DNA of 64,000 bases from Flavobacterium sp. GSB-24. Lineage in GTDB: Bacteria; Bacteroidota; Bacteroidia; Flavobacteriales; Flavobacteriaceae. Below the pieces are notes generated by a model. The model did not search any database. It saw only the letters and a list, made by a program, of their open reading frames with translations, and was not told the DNA's origin. This document shows, piece by piece, positions 9,171-18,581 of the stretch (position 1 is the stretch's first letter; each line of letters begins with the position of its first letter). The translations under genes were made by a program, and so were the position numbers. The stretch is from the NCBI RefSeq assembly GCF_027924665.1, contig NZ_AP027043.1:2170001-2234000 (forward strand). The letters are read 5' to 3'.

Positions 9171-9926
9171 ATGATAACCACTCAAACTCCCGAAACATGG
9201 AGAGATTTACAAATTAAGGTTGGTGCAATTTTACAGCAATGTGGCTTCAAAACTGATATCGAAAAAACGCTAACCAGTGCACGTGGCAAGGTTGAAGTTG
9301 ATGTTTACGCTGAAGAAGTCATAGATGGCAGGCAGTATTCTATCGTATGTGAATGTAAATATTGGAAATCCAATATTCCACAAACTGTGATTCATGGTTT
9401 TAGAACTGTGATAAATGATTTAGGTTGTAATATCGGTTATATTGTAACAACCAGCGATTTTCAAATTGGGGCAGTTGCTGCAGCTGAAAAAACAAATGTA
9501 GAGCTTCTTACTTGGGAAAAATTCCAAGGCATATTTTTTAATAGTTGGTATTCAAGTTATTTTTGCCGAGCATTATCAGAATTTACTTATCTTGATGTTG
9601 ACTATGATTGGGTTGATTGGTTTGATGATTTGACGCCTGAAGATCGAAGTTTTTATAACGATTTAAAAAATAAATTGGAAGAAATTGATGAAGTAAAATC
9701 TCATTTTCCATATCCGATATTTGGTAAAATAGGCATGAATTTTATTATTCCAAAGCTACCTTTATGTGAAAATCTCTATAGTAGTGAATACTATGGATAT
9801 TTGCCTAATGAAGTTTTAAACGAAACAGGTTATGAGGAGCTATTATGGAAACTGAAAACCTATGCAAAACCTTTAATTGACGATTTTAGAATACTTGACA
9901 AGAAATATTCTGAGATACAACAGTAA
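9171..9926 (+). CDS. Mrr-type restriction endonuclease-like protein
   Basis: A 251-residue protein with a PD-(D/E)XK nuclease domain at the N-terminus. WRDLQIKVGAILQQCGF is the first helix, VEVDVYAEE carries Asp44, and YSIVCECKYWK carries Glu61-x-Lys63. IVTTSDFQIGAVAAAEKTNVELLTW is the typical closing part of Mrr-like nucleases. Mrr-like enzymes cleave foreign or modified DNA; here the C-terminal ~110 residues are unlike a winged helix and unassigned. Start chosen at ATG 9171 because the promoter box lies just upstream. The GNAT gene follows 17 bases later on the same strand and is probably cotranscribed. Confidence 0.85.
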   Translation: MITTQTPETWRDLQIKVGAILQQCGFKTDIEKTLTSARGKVEVDVYAEEVIDGRQYSIVCECKYWKSNIPQTVIHGFRTVINDLGCNIGYIVTTSDFQIGAVAAAEKTNVELLTWEKFQGIFFNSWYSSYFCRALSEFTYLDVDYDWVDWFDDLTPEDRSFYNDLKNKLEEIDEVKSHFPYPIFGKIGMNFIIPKLPLCENLYSSEYYGYLPNEVLNETGYEELLWKLKTYAKPLIDDFRILDKKYSEIQQ

Positions 9927-9943
9927 TCCAATAATACTTGACA

Positions 9944-10441
9944 ATGGCAATTACAACTTATAAGACAGATATTCCAGAATCATTTTCAAACAGTGAGCTA
10001 CAGATCTTTATTAACTTGCTAACTAAGCAGGACAAAGTCAGGAATCCTTCAATAGAGAAATTATATAGATGTAAATATTTGTCAGTGTGTATGGTCGGTG
10101 ATGAAATAGTTTCCATCGGAGCGACTAAGCCTAAAACCAATAGTGATTTTGACCCAGCTAAAGCAGACCTTCCTCATTTAAGCGTAAATTTTCGCTGGGA
10201 AATCGGATATTGTTACACTGATCCTGACCATATAGGTAAGGGCTATTCTTCTTCGATTGTGGAAAAGCTTATAGGAAAACTACCTGAAATTAATTTAATG
10301 GCATCAACAGAACTTCGAAAGGATAATTCTATGCTTCGAATTTTAGAGCGAAATGGTTTTAAGCAATTCGGTAACGTTTGGAAAAGTACAATACATAACG
10401 GTGATTTGGGTTTGTTTTTAAAATTTCCGGTTTCTGAATGA
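9944..10441 (+). CDS. GNAT family N-acetyltransferase
   Basis: A 165-residue GNAT-fold protein. EIVSIGATKPKT, the strand WEIGYCYTDPDHIGKGYSSSIVEKLI (acetyl-CoA-binding region, GKGYSS being the Q/RxxGxG/A-like loop) and NSMLRILERNGFKQFGNVW are in the usual order. An in-frame TTG at 9938 precedes the ATG, which I prefer. It sits directly behind the Mrr nuclease. Whether it modifies a small molecule or a protein such as a toxin cannot be told. Confidence 0.8.
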   Translation: MAITTYKTDIPESFSNSELQIFINLLTKQDKVRNPSIEKLYRCKYLSVCMVGDEIVSIGATKPKTNSDFDPAKADLPHLSVNFRWEIGYCYTDPDHIGKGYSSSIVEKLIGKLPEINLMASTELRKDNSMLRILERNGFKQFGNVWKSTIHNGDLGLFLKFPVSE

Positions 10442-10451
10442 CAATATGGTG

Positions 10452-13400
10452 CTATTCCTCCAAATAGGATATTCCTTTTTTTCTAAGAAAGACAAATGAT
10501 TTTACTGGCAATGGCAAGCTATTCCTTGATATGTATGAAAGAGGTATTTCGTCAGCAGTCAGTATAAAAGACTTAATATCATAGCTATCTATATCCGCTA
10601 CAAACTTCACCAATGAAGATTTATTTTGTAGTAGCCATTTATGGCGATCATTATGCTTTCTCATCTTGGCTTTTTTGTCATTACCATCTCTGCCTAGATA
10701 ATCGTCCATTTCAACTTTCATTTCATGAACATTTCTTCCTCCCGTTATATTCTTGCATTCAATAGGATATACGACTTTTTTGTTGTGGTCAATTACCAGA
10801 AGATCTATGTCTCCATAGGCCTTATCAGTCTTAAGATGAAGATCAGTTACATCTTTGTTCATTTTAATCTCATAGGGAACTATCTCAAAAGTGGTCTCTT
10901 TTTCAAACCATTCCTTGACTTGATTTCTGAAGGGACTTCCTTTTTCGCCTGAAATACCAGCCAGCCATGATTTCATCAATGCAGTTTTTGGATTGGGAAG
11001 CTTGCTTGTATAAAGCAAGTATAGCAAATTATCTGCAAATTGCACAAGATGGCGGTAGCCATAATAATAGAAGATTCCAGTTTCTTCATTTACTTTGACC
11101 AAAGGTCTTCGTAAATAAGAGATAGGACGGTTGTATCTCCATGGAAAAATATCCTGTCCGGTATATCCTGCTGGAGGAGCACCTATAGTATCTCTTTCCA
11201 ACAGAGAAAGAAGGGCAAGAGCGGTGGTAATTTCGTCAGCGGTTATATTCTCAATTTTTTTTAATATTTCAATGCAATGTCTTTCTTCCAAAATTATGCA
11301 AGGATCGCCTTTGGAAAAGCCTTCATGTACTAACGCACCTATAATTTTTGATAGGGTGGTAAGTGAAATTCCAAATTCAACGCTAAACGCGAGATCAAGT
11401 GCCTTCGAATCTTCGGTTTCGATTGCAGGTCCAGACTTTATTTCATTTACATATTTTGCATCGAAACCTTCAATAAACCTGAATATCTCACTTTCATTCT
11501 TCGCAATTGCGTAAGGAGTAAAAGCTTCTCTTTCCATTGTTTTTTCTGTACCGATACGCCCAGATGGTAATAAACCCATTTGAGGATTGTCGATCTTAGC
11601 ACGTATTGCTTCACTTAGCGATCCCCATTGCGTGATCTGATTGACTAGTGCTAATAGTTCGTCAGTGTCGTCGAGGTTAGGCCATTTATCGCCATTTGGA
11701 ATTTTTAATGCCACAAATTCTATGAGTGTCCTGATTGCATGGGCAGTGGTAATAAGGTTTTGTCCTTTACTACTCAATCTTTTTCTTTCATTTTCCTCAT
11801 CACTGAAACAAGCAATTTTGGCTGGGAGCAGAATTTCCTTGAATTCTTTTATTTGGATACATTTTTCATTAAAGGGTATAAGCCATCTTAGCAAGGCTTT
11901 TCCATCAAATACAGCTAGTTTTGAAGTTATTTGGACAATTAGTGCGGTAACTATATCGTCACAAAGCTTTATTTTTCCAGCAATGTCTGCTATAGTTTCA
12001 GGAATCTCATATCCTTCCGGGAGATATCCTTTCAGGTTATCCAATATATGAGAAATATCTGCGTCGTCTAAATACCGAAGCCTTGGCAGGCGTCTATCAT
12101 CCATTCTAACATTTCGAGATACATCACTGAACAGTAACATTTTTGCTTGTGAAGGACTCAAAGTTTCGTCGATGATTTGGTCAATTATTTCCGGGCTAAG
12201 GCTTGTGCTTTTACCTGCAGCTTCTATATAAAGAACCATGCCATCCAATACCGAGCGCATTAAAATCTTATCAGCAGTATTATCAGGTAGCGTTAGGCTA
12301 TACATGAATTCAAATGGTATTCCAATTTTTAGGACAGGAGGTACGATTTCATGAGTAAGTTTTATGCTTCCACTGTCTACTACCTTAACTTCGAAATCCT
12401 GACCGTTTGCTATTCTGCTGTCTGCTACAATTTCAATTTCAAACTGCACAAGATTAAGTTCGGCTAAATACGGCGCAAGTAGATTATGCATTTTATACAG
12501 CCAAAAAGCTACAGCTTCGCAGGTATCGGTCGCCCAACTTTCTTCATATGCCCTAGTTTGGGTATTGGTTATCCATATTGGCATCTTAAAGCCTTCTATT
12601 ACAATACGGAAATTTGTACTTACTTCCCTTTCTATATAAATGGGGGCATATTCTCGGTATCTTGATACTTTTGCATAACCAATTTGACCCGTAGCAAATA
12701 TACGAACTGCATGTAGATTCTGCTGTTTTTGTACATCCATAGCAAAATCGGCAGCCCCTCCGTTTAGAATGGTCATCAATCCTCCGAAAGGATTAATGTT
12801 ATCAGAATCCAGTAAACTATAATTATTTGCTTTATATATTGCATAGATATCCAAAATTCCGCCAAGGGTAAAGATTTCGAATTGCGCACTGGTCCAATTG
12901 TAGCATTTGGCAAATTTCCACAATGATAATACATTGGTATCTTTGTCAGTTAAAATGGTATTAAGTTCTCTATAGCGAATAGCTAAACATTGATAGTCGA
13001 GTTGAGATTGAACTGGTAAAAAGCTAAATTCTTCTGAAGCTTCAGCGGTAACATAAAGGCAAAAGATATCAAAGTTCTGATTTGTATTTAGTGATTTTAA
13101 GTAAGCAACTACTTCTTGTGCTCTTTGCTCAAGTGAATTTGCATTGGAAGCCGCAGCGCGTTCTATGTAGCAGACGTATGCTAGTTTTTGATTGTCAAAT
13201 TGAAATACAGCCTCTCTAATAGCTATATTTGTTTGTGGTAAAGTAATATCTGTTTCCAGCCAGCCTGTGACTGATAAATTTCTGCAGGTAATATCAAATT
13301 GTCGGGTATGTAGCAAGCTTTCTACTTCTTCATAACAATCATGTTTTTTCGCACTTGCAAATATGAACTGGACCAGTGAGTGAACAATCGATGTTGGCAT

Positions 13401-14216
13401 ATATAGAAGAAAAGAATCATCCACTTCAATCAATGGCTTAATATTTACAACATTATTGTCAGGATTATCGTCATTTAGTTCTGAGCTAGCCGGCTTTAGA
13501 ATAAAGGCGTCAATGGTAGCTTTATCATATTGATGAAGTTCACATATTTTAGAAATATAATCTTTAGAAAAATATAATGCTTGTATTAGCTCAGAAGCTT
13601 TATCATGTTGAGATAATCTGATATTTTTATGTGTACTTTTTTCGTATTGAAAAGGAATATGTCCAGCATCAGTAGCTACATTTTGGCTCATGAACAATAG
13701 CAGTCCTACCGCATCCCTGATTTGCTTGATAAATTCTTTATCTAGTTCGTTCCTCTGAAGAAATATGCATTCTGTGAGCTCATTCAGAACTCCGGTAAAG
13801 CCGTCATGTATTCCAGGATAAACTGTGTAGTTTCCTTCTTCAAAGATTGCATTTTCAGTAAAAGCGCAATTTGGAGCATTTTCATTTTCTACTCCTTCTG
13901 TATGGTTTTCTATCGCTTCTTGCAGCGTTCCCCAAGTGGCGATTGGTCTACTATCATTTTCTTTCACTTGAAGAAGGATTTTCCTTGCCATTTGCTCAAA
14001 CCTGAAATTTTTACCATGGTTTTCTGGCTCCAGTTGCAATACAGCGAGCAGACCTAATATTTGCAGTGGATTTTTTTGTTGCAAGAGTTCGGCGAAATCG
14101 ATATGTTTTGATTCCTTAGCTGGTCGTGCAACATCTTCTTTTTTGTTTAAATGACAATACTTATATTTTTTTCCACTGCCGCAATGGCAAATGTCATTTC
14201 TTTGTAATTCTCCCAT
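10452..14216 (-). CDS. Giant SEC-C protein with C-terminal PD-(D/E)XK nuclease-like domain
   Basis: A 1254-residue protein. Residues 8-23 form a SEC-C zinc motif (Cys10-x-Cys12, Cys21-His22, in NDICHCGSGKKYKYCH). The centre is a long helical region without recognised motif. Near the C-terminus, YGDIDLLVIDHNKKVVYPIECKN gives Asp1138, Glu1153-x-Lys1155, a canonical PD-(D/E)XK core, followed by KHNDRHKWL and FILTADEIPLSY. SEC-C motifs are found on many proteins and are thought to mediate protein or nucleic-acid contacts. The architecture suggests a large sensor with a nuclease effector. It ends 10 bases from the convergent GNAT gene. I know no named system with exactly this layout; the function is inference. 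Confidence 0.75.
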   Translation of the reverse strand: MGELQRNDICHCGSGKKYKYCHLNKKEDVARPAKESKHIDFAELLQQKNPLQILGLLAVLQLEPENHGKNFRFEQMARKILLQVKENDSRPIATWGTLQEAIENHTEGVENENAPNCAFTENAIFEEGNYTVYPGIHDGFTGVLNELTECIFLQRNELDKEFIKQIRDAVGLLLFMSQNVATDAGHIPFQYEKSTHKNIRLSQHDKASELIQALYFSKDYISKICELHQYDKATIDAFILKPASSELNDDNPDNNVVNIKPLIEVDDSFLLYMPTSIVHSLVQFIFASAKKHDCYEEVESLLHTRQFDITCRNLSVTGWLETDITLPQTNIAIREAVFQFDNQKLAYVCYIERAAASNANSLEQRAQEVVAYLKSLNTNQNFDIFCLYVTAEASEEFSFLPVQSQLDYQCLAIRYRELNTILTDKDTNVLSLWKFAKCYNWTSAQFEIFTLGGILDIYAIYKANNYSLLDSDNINPFGGLMTILNGGAADFAMDVQKQQNLHAVRIFATGQIGYAKVSRYREYAPIYIEREVSTNFRIVIEGFKMPIWITNTQTRAYEESWATDTCEAVAFWLYKMHNLLAPYLAELNLVQFEIEIVADSRIANGQDFEVKVVDSGSIKLTHEIVPPVLKIGIPFEFMYSLTLPDNTADKILMRSVLDGMVLYIEAAGKSTSLSPEIIDQIIDETLSPSQAKMLLFSDVSRNVRMDDRRLPRLRYLDDADISHILDNLKGYLPEGYEIPETIADIAGKIKLCDDIVTALIVQITSKLAVFDGKALLRWLIPFNEKCIQIKEFKEILLPAKIACFSDEENERKRLSSKGQNLITTAHAIRTLIEFVALKIPNGDKWPNLDDTDELLALVNQITQWGSLSEAIRAKIDNPQMGLLPSGRIGTEKTMEREAFTPYAIAKNESEIFRFIEGFDAKYVNEIKSGPAIETEDSKALDLAFSVEFGISLTTLSKIIGALVHEGFSKGDPCIILEERHCIEILKKIENITADEITTALALLSLLERDTIGAPPAGYTGQDIFPWRYNRPISYLRRPLVKVNEETGIFYYYGYRHLVQFADNLLYLLYTSKLPNPKTALMKSWLAGISGEKGSPFRNQVKEWFEKETTFEIVPYEIKMNKDVTDLHLKTDKAYGDIDLLVIDHNKKVVYPIECKNITGGRNVHEMKVEMDDYLGRDGNDKKAKMRKHNDRHKWLLQNKSSLVKFVADIDSYDIKSFILTADEIPLSYISRNSLPLPVKSFVFLRKKGISYLEE

Positions 14217-14683
14217 TTAAACTATTCAATTATTAAAATTTTTTCCAACCCTGACATCTTTCAAAAGACTACAATTTAGTTTCTAAAGCCATTTTTTAAA
14301 GGGGGATTATTAATGCTGCTTTTTGATTATCCTGTTTTTGTTGGGCCTTTTAATCCTTATGAGAATATCGATACGACGATTAATTCGGTATGCACAAGTT
14401 AACAAATTCTCATTTCAATATCGATAAGTAATGTAAATATATTAAAATTTAACATATTAGAGAATTCTCTTAAATGTTGATTTTTAGTTGCTTTAGGTAT
14501 TCCAATTTTTTAATAATGGAATTTTAGGTGGTATACTTTAAAATACTTTTTAGATCTTAATATACTTATTATAATTGTTACCATGTTGGAAGAAGTAAAT
14601 GATTTTAATTACAAACAAAAAAATAAAGAGCACATTAAAAATATTTAATGGGCCTTTGATAATTAATTGAGTAATTTGTTATT
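14217..14683. other. AT-rich gap without a supportable gene
   Basis: Between the start of the SEC-C gene and the end of the DUF6965-like gene I see only very short open frames, such as one of 21 codons at 14583. No hairpin with a T-run and no repeat was recognised. Confidence 0.5.
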
Positions 14684-14917
14684 TTATTCCGGTTGTGAGG
14701 GACCAGTATCGGAAAGGTTACGTTTTATATGTTGGTAAAAATCCTTTAAATGCCACCAGGCGGGGCACATCTCTAGGGGGCCGTTAAAATTACGTATAGC
14801 TGTGTAGCAACTGTTTAAGAAAACTTGTGTATTACTAATTTTTGCCCATGGTTTCCATTCCACTACCTCTGGAGGAGGATTAGTTTCAAAATAGCGTTTT
14901 ATTTCTTCGTGATTCAT
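14684..14917 (-). CDS. Small DUF6965-like protein
   Basis: A 77-residue protein beginning MNHEEIKRYFETNPPPEVVEW, with KPWAKISNTQVFLNSCYTAI and the highly conserved-looking CPAWWHLKDFYQHI. This matches my memory of the small Bacteroidota family DUF6965, whose role is unknown; such genes are frequent in accessory regions. I chose the ATG at 14917 because a perfect TACTTTTG promoter box lies 5 bases upstream. A longer frame from 14989 reads through that box. Confidence 0.65.
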   Translation of the reverse strand: MNHEEIKRYFETNPPPEVVEWKPWAKISNTQVFLNSCYTAIRNFNGPLEMCPAWWHLKDFYQHIKRNLSDTGPSQPE

Positions 14918-14922
14918 AAGGC

Positions 14923-14930
14923 AAAAGTAA
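14923..14930 (-). promoter_or_regulatory. -7 box (TACTTTTG) of the DUF6965-like gene
   Basis: On the minus strand TACTTTTG matches TAnnTTTG and is followed after only 5 bases by the ATG at 14917. The transcript would be leaderless or nearly so. Confidence 0.5.
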
Positions 14931-15232
14931 GCAAAATGATAATGTTTACCATTGTTGTGGGCACTTTGAGACGTTAGAATTGCAATCATTTTTTAATGCA
15001 TTTCAACAATGACTATTTATGAGAGGATTACAAGCACTGAGTTAATAAGGTATTGATCACTGAACCTTAACTTTCTGAAGCAAAAAAGTTATCAATTCCA
15101 CTCCGGTGACATTCTCTCATGTGCCATTGGGTTTGGCTTTGAAATATAGGAATGAAAATGATAAAAAATGTATTATAATAAAGATGTAAAAAAATAGTAG
15201 GCAAAAAGGAAGTTTATAATTATTTTTAATTT
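14931..15232. other. Intergenic gap between divergent genes
   Basis: About 300 bases of divergent spacer before the protease gene. Apart from the promoter box just left of it, no repeat, stem or short gene was recognised. Confidence 0.45.
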
Positions 15233-16048
15233 ATGGAAACATTAGCTGAAAAATACCGGAGCCTGCAATTATTGAGTTTAAACGCAATAAGCAGTTGCAC
15301 ATGTATGCTTCTGACCAATACTTCTAATTATAAAGTTCATGGAACAGGGGTTTTTATTCAGATTCAAGACCACTATTTTCTTATTTCAGCTTCTCATGTT
15401 TTTGATAGGTATAGAGAGTTATTTATTCCTTTATCAAGAGACTATGAAATAATTAAACCAGGAGGAACAACCTTTTATAATAATGAAGCAAATAGAGATA
15501 GAGATGGAGTTGATGTAGCTGTTATGAAATTAGATGATTATTGTGTTTCAAACCTTCTGAAAAGATATAATTTTTTGCAGGCTGAAGATTTAGCTATAAA
15601 TCATATATTCCAAAATGAAGAATATTATACATTCCTGGGTCACCCTTCCACAAGATCAAAAATATTATGGAATACAAACATTTTCAATTCAACGACCTTT
15701 TTCCATTTTAGTACACCTGAAAAGAATGAAGATTATTTAAAGTTTGATCGAAATCCTGCTGTTAATGTTGTTACATCTTATAATAAAAAAAATGCCTTTA
15801 ACAGCAAAAATAATACTTTTGGAACTGGTCCGGATTTACATGGTATAAGCGGTTGTGGTCTTTGGTTTACAGATCCTCGAGATTTATCTACGGGAATTAT
15901 AAAACCTAAATTAACAGCAATAATGACAGATTGGCCAATTAAAAATAGAAGTGTAATTGTTGGAACTCGTATTGATGTTATTACTGGCATTATAAGGAAG
16001 CATCTTGATGTTAATTTTCCTGAATCGAAGATTTTAAGAGTCAGGTAA
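15233..16048 (+). CDS. Trypsin-like serine protease
   Basis: A 271-residue protein with a chymotrypsin-fold triad in the right order and spacing: His55 in LISASHVFD, Asp94 in GVDVAVMKL and Ser206 in GISGCGLW (equivalent to GDSGGP). GTGVFIQIQDHYFLISA is the classic strand pair before the His. There is no signal peptide or transmembrane segment, so it should act in the cytoplasm. Cytoplasmic trypsin-like proteases in accessory islands are often parts of stress or defence systems. The next gene on the same strand, 509 bases on, is the HEPN-motif protein. Target unknown. Confidence 0.8.
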   Translation: METLAEKYRSLQLLSLNAISSCTCMLLTNTSNYKVHGTGVFIQIQDHYFLISASHVFDRYRELFIPLSRDYEIIKPGGTTFYNNEANRDRDGVDVAVMKLDDYCVSNLLKRYNFLQAEDLAINHIFQNEEYYTFLGHPSTRSKILWNTNIFNSTTFFHFSTPEKNEDYLKFDRNPAVNVVTSYNKKNAFNSKNNTFGTGPDLHGISGCGLWFTDPRDLSTGIIKPKLTAIMTDWPIKNRSVIVGTRIDVITGIIRKHLDVNFPESKILRVR

Positions 16049-16557
16049 TATTTTTCATTTTTAATAAATATATGTAAATAATATTATTCAGAGTAGCTAT
16101 ATTAAATGTTTACTAATTAGACACGAGTTTAATTTAAAATTTTGTGTTCTATAAAAAGTTGAATAATTTTTGAAAGCATGTAATTTTATATGAAGATGCT
16201 GGAATTATGGAAAACCGTAAAATTGAGTATTTTTTATTATTTATTTTTGTACAAATTTTTTTTAAAGTTTGTTTTTGATAAAGGTCCAAATTTTATTATT
16301 TATCAATATGAAAGAATATTATTTTAGCTATCCTTAGCCTTCAGTTTGTTTTTTTTATAAACGATGATAATAGAGGTTTTGTTAGTGATAAAATCTCTTA
16401 ATTAATTTAGTATGAGCTAATTTTTAATGAACACTACAAAATAAAACCCCTTAAGTTTCGGCTGTTTTGTAATTAGTAAATTACTGAGAAGAATAAAAGT
16501 ATGTCTTTTGAAATCTAAAAGCACTAAATAAAATTTAATATAGTCACATCTTCGCTT
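16049..16557. other. AT-rich gap between protease and HEPN-motif gene
   Basis: About 510 bases, with several in-frame stops in every phase and no supportable gene, strong terminator or perfect promoter box. It may carry an independent promoter for the HEPN-motif gene. Confidence 0.45.
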
Positions 16558-18486
16558 ATGAATAGAATAGTTTTTTTCTCAAAAGATGATCTCACATCTA
16601 TTCCCATGATGGAAAAAATAAATGAATTTTTAAAAAATTATCAGAGCCCTTTGCGTTCAGTATCGATCAATGATATTCTGGAACTTCATCATATTGTTGA
16701 ATATATTGATAATGGATTTGTTTATGCAAGCTGGAAAGAAAACGAAACAGACAATTATAAAAAACAGATTAAAGAATTTAAGAGGGAGATTAATATATTT
16801 TTTAATGGACTAACATCCTCTGAGATTGCCGCCTTTTATAATGAAATTGATTATAATTATCTTGAATCTTTCTGGCTGCTGGTTAACAGATTTAAAGTTT
16901 ATGAGAATATTACCTCTGAAGATCTGGAAATAATATTTGGTAAAGAGAGATTTAATATTGATGATATTCTTTATTGTAGTAGAGTAGTACAGTTTTTTGA
17001 AGAAAAGATCAGGGTTTACCTGTTTACTAATTTTGAGACAGCCGAAAATCTTCTGGATTACTATGAAGCAAGCCATGATGGGGAACAAAAAGAAAAGTTT
17101 TTTCCCAAGTCTCTTACCCTCAGCGATAAAGAAGAATTGATTAATAAATATCTTGATACTGAAAATGTAAATCTTAACTATATAAGGCTAATAGAAAGGA
17201 ATAAGGATTCTGAATTTTTGAAAATAAGTGATAAAACCAGATTGAAAGCCAAAAGGCTTTCTAAAAAAATAAATGATGAGGTATTTACTCATGAAAATAC
17301 CACCAGTATAAGGCGGGGAGCGAGCCTGAGTGAAGATCAGGAAGAAATGGCAACGGTTTATTATAAAGAGGGTGTAAAAGTATTGTCCTATAGCGTAAAA
17401 AGATTAAAGGAAAAGACTGATAAAATAACGCTTTTTAAAAATTACAGAAGGGTATTTAGTTTACTTGATTTTCAAGGCTGTATTGATCTAGTTTCAAAGT
17501 CATCTAGAATTGACACTATTGAAAGAATTTTAATGAAGTCCAAAAATGAGTTTTTTATATCTTTAGATTTTCAAGATAAGAGTTTAGAGGGAGCGTTAAA
17601 ATTTGAAATTTACAAACATTTTTTACACACTATAGACCTCAGAGTAGAAGATTTGTTGCAGTACTATGTAAATGATTACCTAAATCATAAATTTAACATC
17701 AGCACTTTCAAGCTTTATCTTCCTAGCTCGTCGGGCACTTATTTAGAAAAAATCAGACTGCTGGTACCAGAATTTGAGTCTTTAATAGAACAATATCGAT
17801 TGTATGTACATGATGGACTAATAGACTATGAACTTTTGCAAGTATCTACAAAAACTTCAGGTTTTGAAAAAATCCCATCTCTGGTAAAGAAAAAATACGT
17901 GTATCCAGCGGGGGAAGAATATCAAAAGCTCAGCCATAATTTCTTTTCGGAAATCAGTATTCTCTTTGATTATCAAAAATATGGCAAAAAGTACAGGTCT
18001 TTTTTTCATTTAATTAGTTCGGAGGACATTAAAATTGATGATTTTAAGGACTTTAAGAAAGAATTTGTACAGAAATTTGTTGATGAAAATTATCTAAAAA
18101 TTGACCACCATGGCTATCTAAAACCTTTCAATAGAATGCAGCTGACTACTATAGGAATTCTGCGCAACAATGATGTTATAAGTTATTGGTGTTATCCGGA
18201 GATTATGAGAAATGAAATTGACAGTATGGAAAAAAAGAAAATGGTCAGTTTTTCAGGCTCACTATTTTCTAAAGCGGAGAAAGATTATTATAATTTTTAT
18301 CTTAATAATCGATTTTCAAATGGACTCTGGCTCAGAAACAAATACGTCCACGCCACTAACAGCCATGATGAACAGGAACAGATGAATGATTACCAAATAC
18401 TGCTGAAGCTACTTGTTCTGCTAGTTTTAAAGATCGAAGATGATCTGGTTATTAACAGCAGAATTAATGCAGAAAAAGTTTTGTGA
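16558..18486 (+). CDS. Large protein with C-terminal HEPN-type RNase motif
   Basis: A 642-residue protein of unknown family, mostly charged and helical, without signal or membrane segments. Near the C-terminus LWLRNKYVHATN gives Arg593-Asn594-x3-His598, the Rx4-6H (RNxxxH) signature of HEPN ribonucleases, followed by a hydrophobic helix (ILLKLLVLLVLKIEDDL). That arrangement recalls HEPN-like domains such as that of DUF4209 proteins. HEPN RNases act in toxin-antitoxin, CRISPR-linked and abortive-infection systems. It follows a protease gene on the same strand and ends convergently with the 1263-residue gene. The motif is seen; RNase activity and a defence role are inference. Confidence 0.65.
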   Translation: MNRIVFFSKDDLTSIPMMEKINEFLKNYQSPLRSVSINDILELHHIVEYIDNGFVYASWKENETDNYKKQIKEFKREINIFFNGLTSSEIAAFYNEIDYNYLESFWLLVNRFKVYENITSEDLEIIFGKERFNIDDILYCSRVVQFFEEKIRVYLFTNFETAENLLDYYEASHDGEQKEKFFPKSLTLSDKEELINKYLDTENVNLNYIRLIERNKDSEFLKISDKTRLKAKRLSKKINDEVFTHENTTSIRRGASLSEDQEEMATVYYKEGVKVLSYSVKRLKEKTDKITLFKNYRRVFSLLDFQGCIDLVSKSSRIDTIERILMKSKNEFFISLDFQDKSLEGALKFEIYKHFLHTIDLRVEDLLQYYVNDYLNHKFNISTFKLYLPSSSGTYLEKIRLLVPEFESLIEQYRLYVHDGLIDYELLQVSTKTSGFEKIPSLVKKKYVYPAGEEYQKLSHNFFSEISILFDYQKYGKKYRSFFHLISSEDIKIDDFKDFKKEFVQKFVDENYLKIDHHGYLKPFNRMQLTTIGILRNNDVISYWCYPEIMRNEIDSMEKKKMVSFSGSLFSKAEKDYYNFYLNNRFSNGLWLRNKYVHATNSHDEQEQMNDYQILLKLLVLLVLKIEDDLVINSRINAEKVL

Positions 18487-18495
18487 TTTTCCAAG

Positions 18496-18528
18496 AACAG
18501 TCTGTTTTTAATTTTCCAGACTGTTTTT
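18496..18528. terminator. Bidirectional terminator between convergent genes
   Basis: AACAGTCTG (18496-18504) pairs perfectly with CAGACTGTT (18517-18525), followed by a T-run and with a T-rich loop. It starts 10 bases after the HEPN-motif gene stop and faces the end of the 1263-residue gene. Confidence 0.8.
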
Positions 18529-18581
18529 GATCAATAGACTTCTGCTAGAGTTATTAATTCTCTTTTGCACCTTTTGTTTCA

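Noticed and set aside
8978..9181. 67-codon open frame on the minus strand
   Set aside because: It overlaps the promoter box and first codons of the Mrr gene, has no protein-like motif and lies in AT-rich DNA.
14583..14648. 21-codon open frame
   Set aside because: Too short and without promoter, motif or partner gene.
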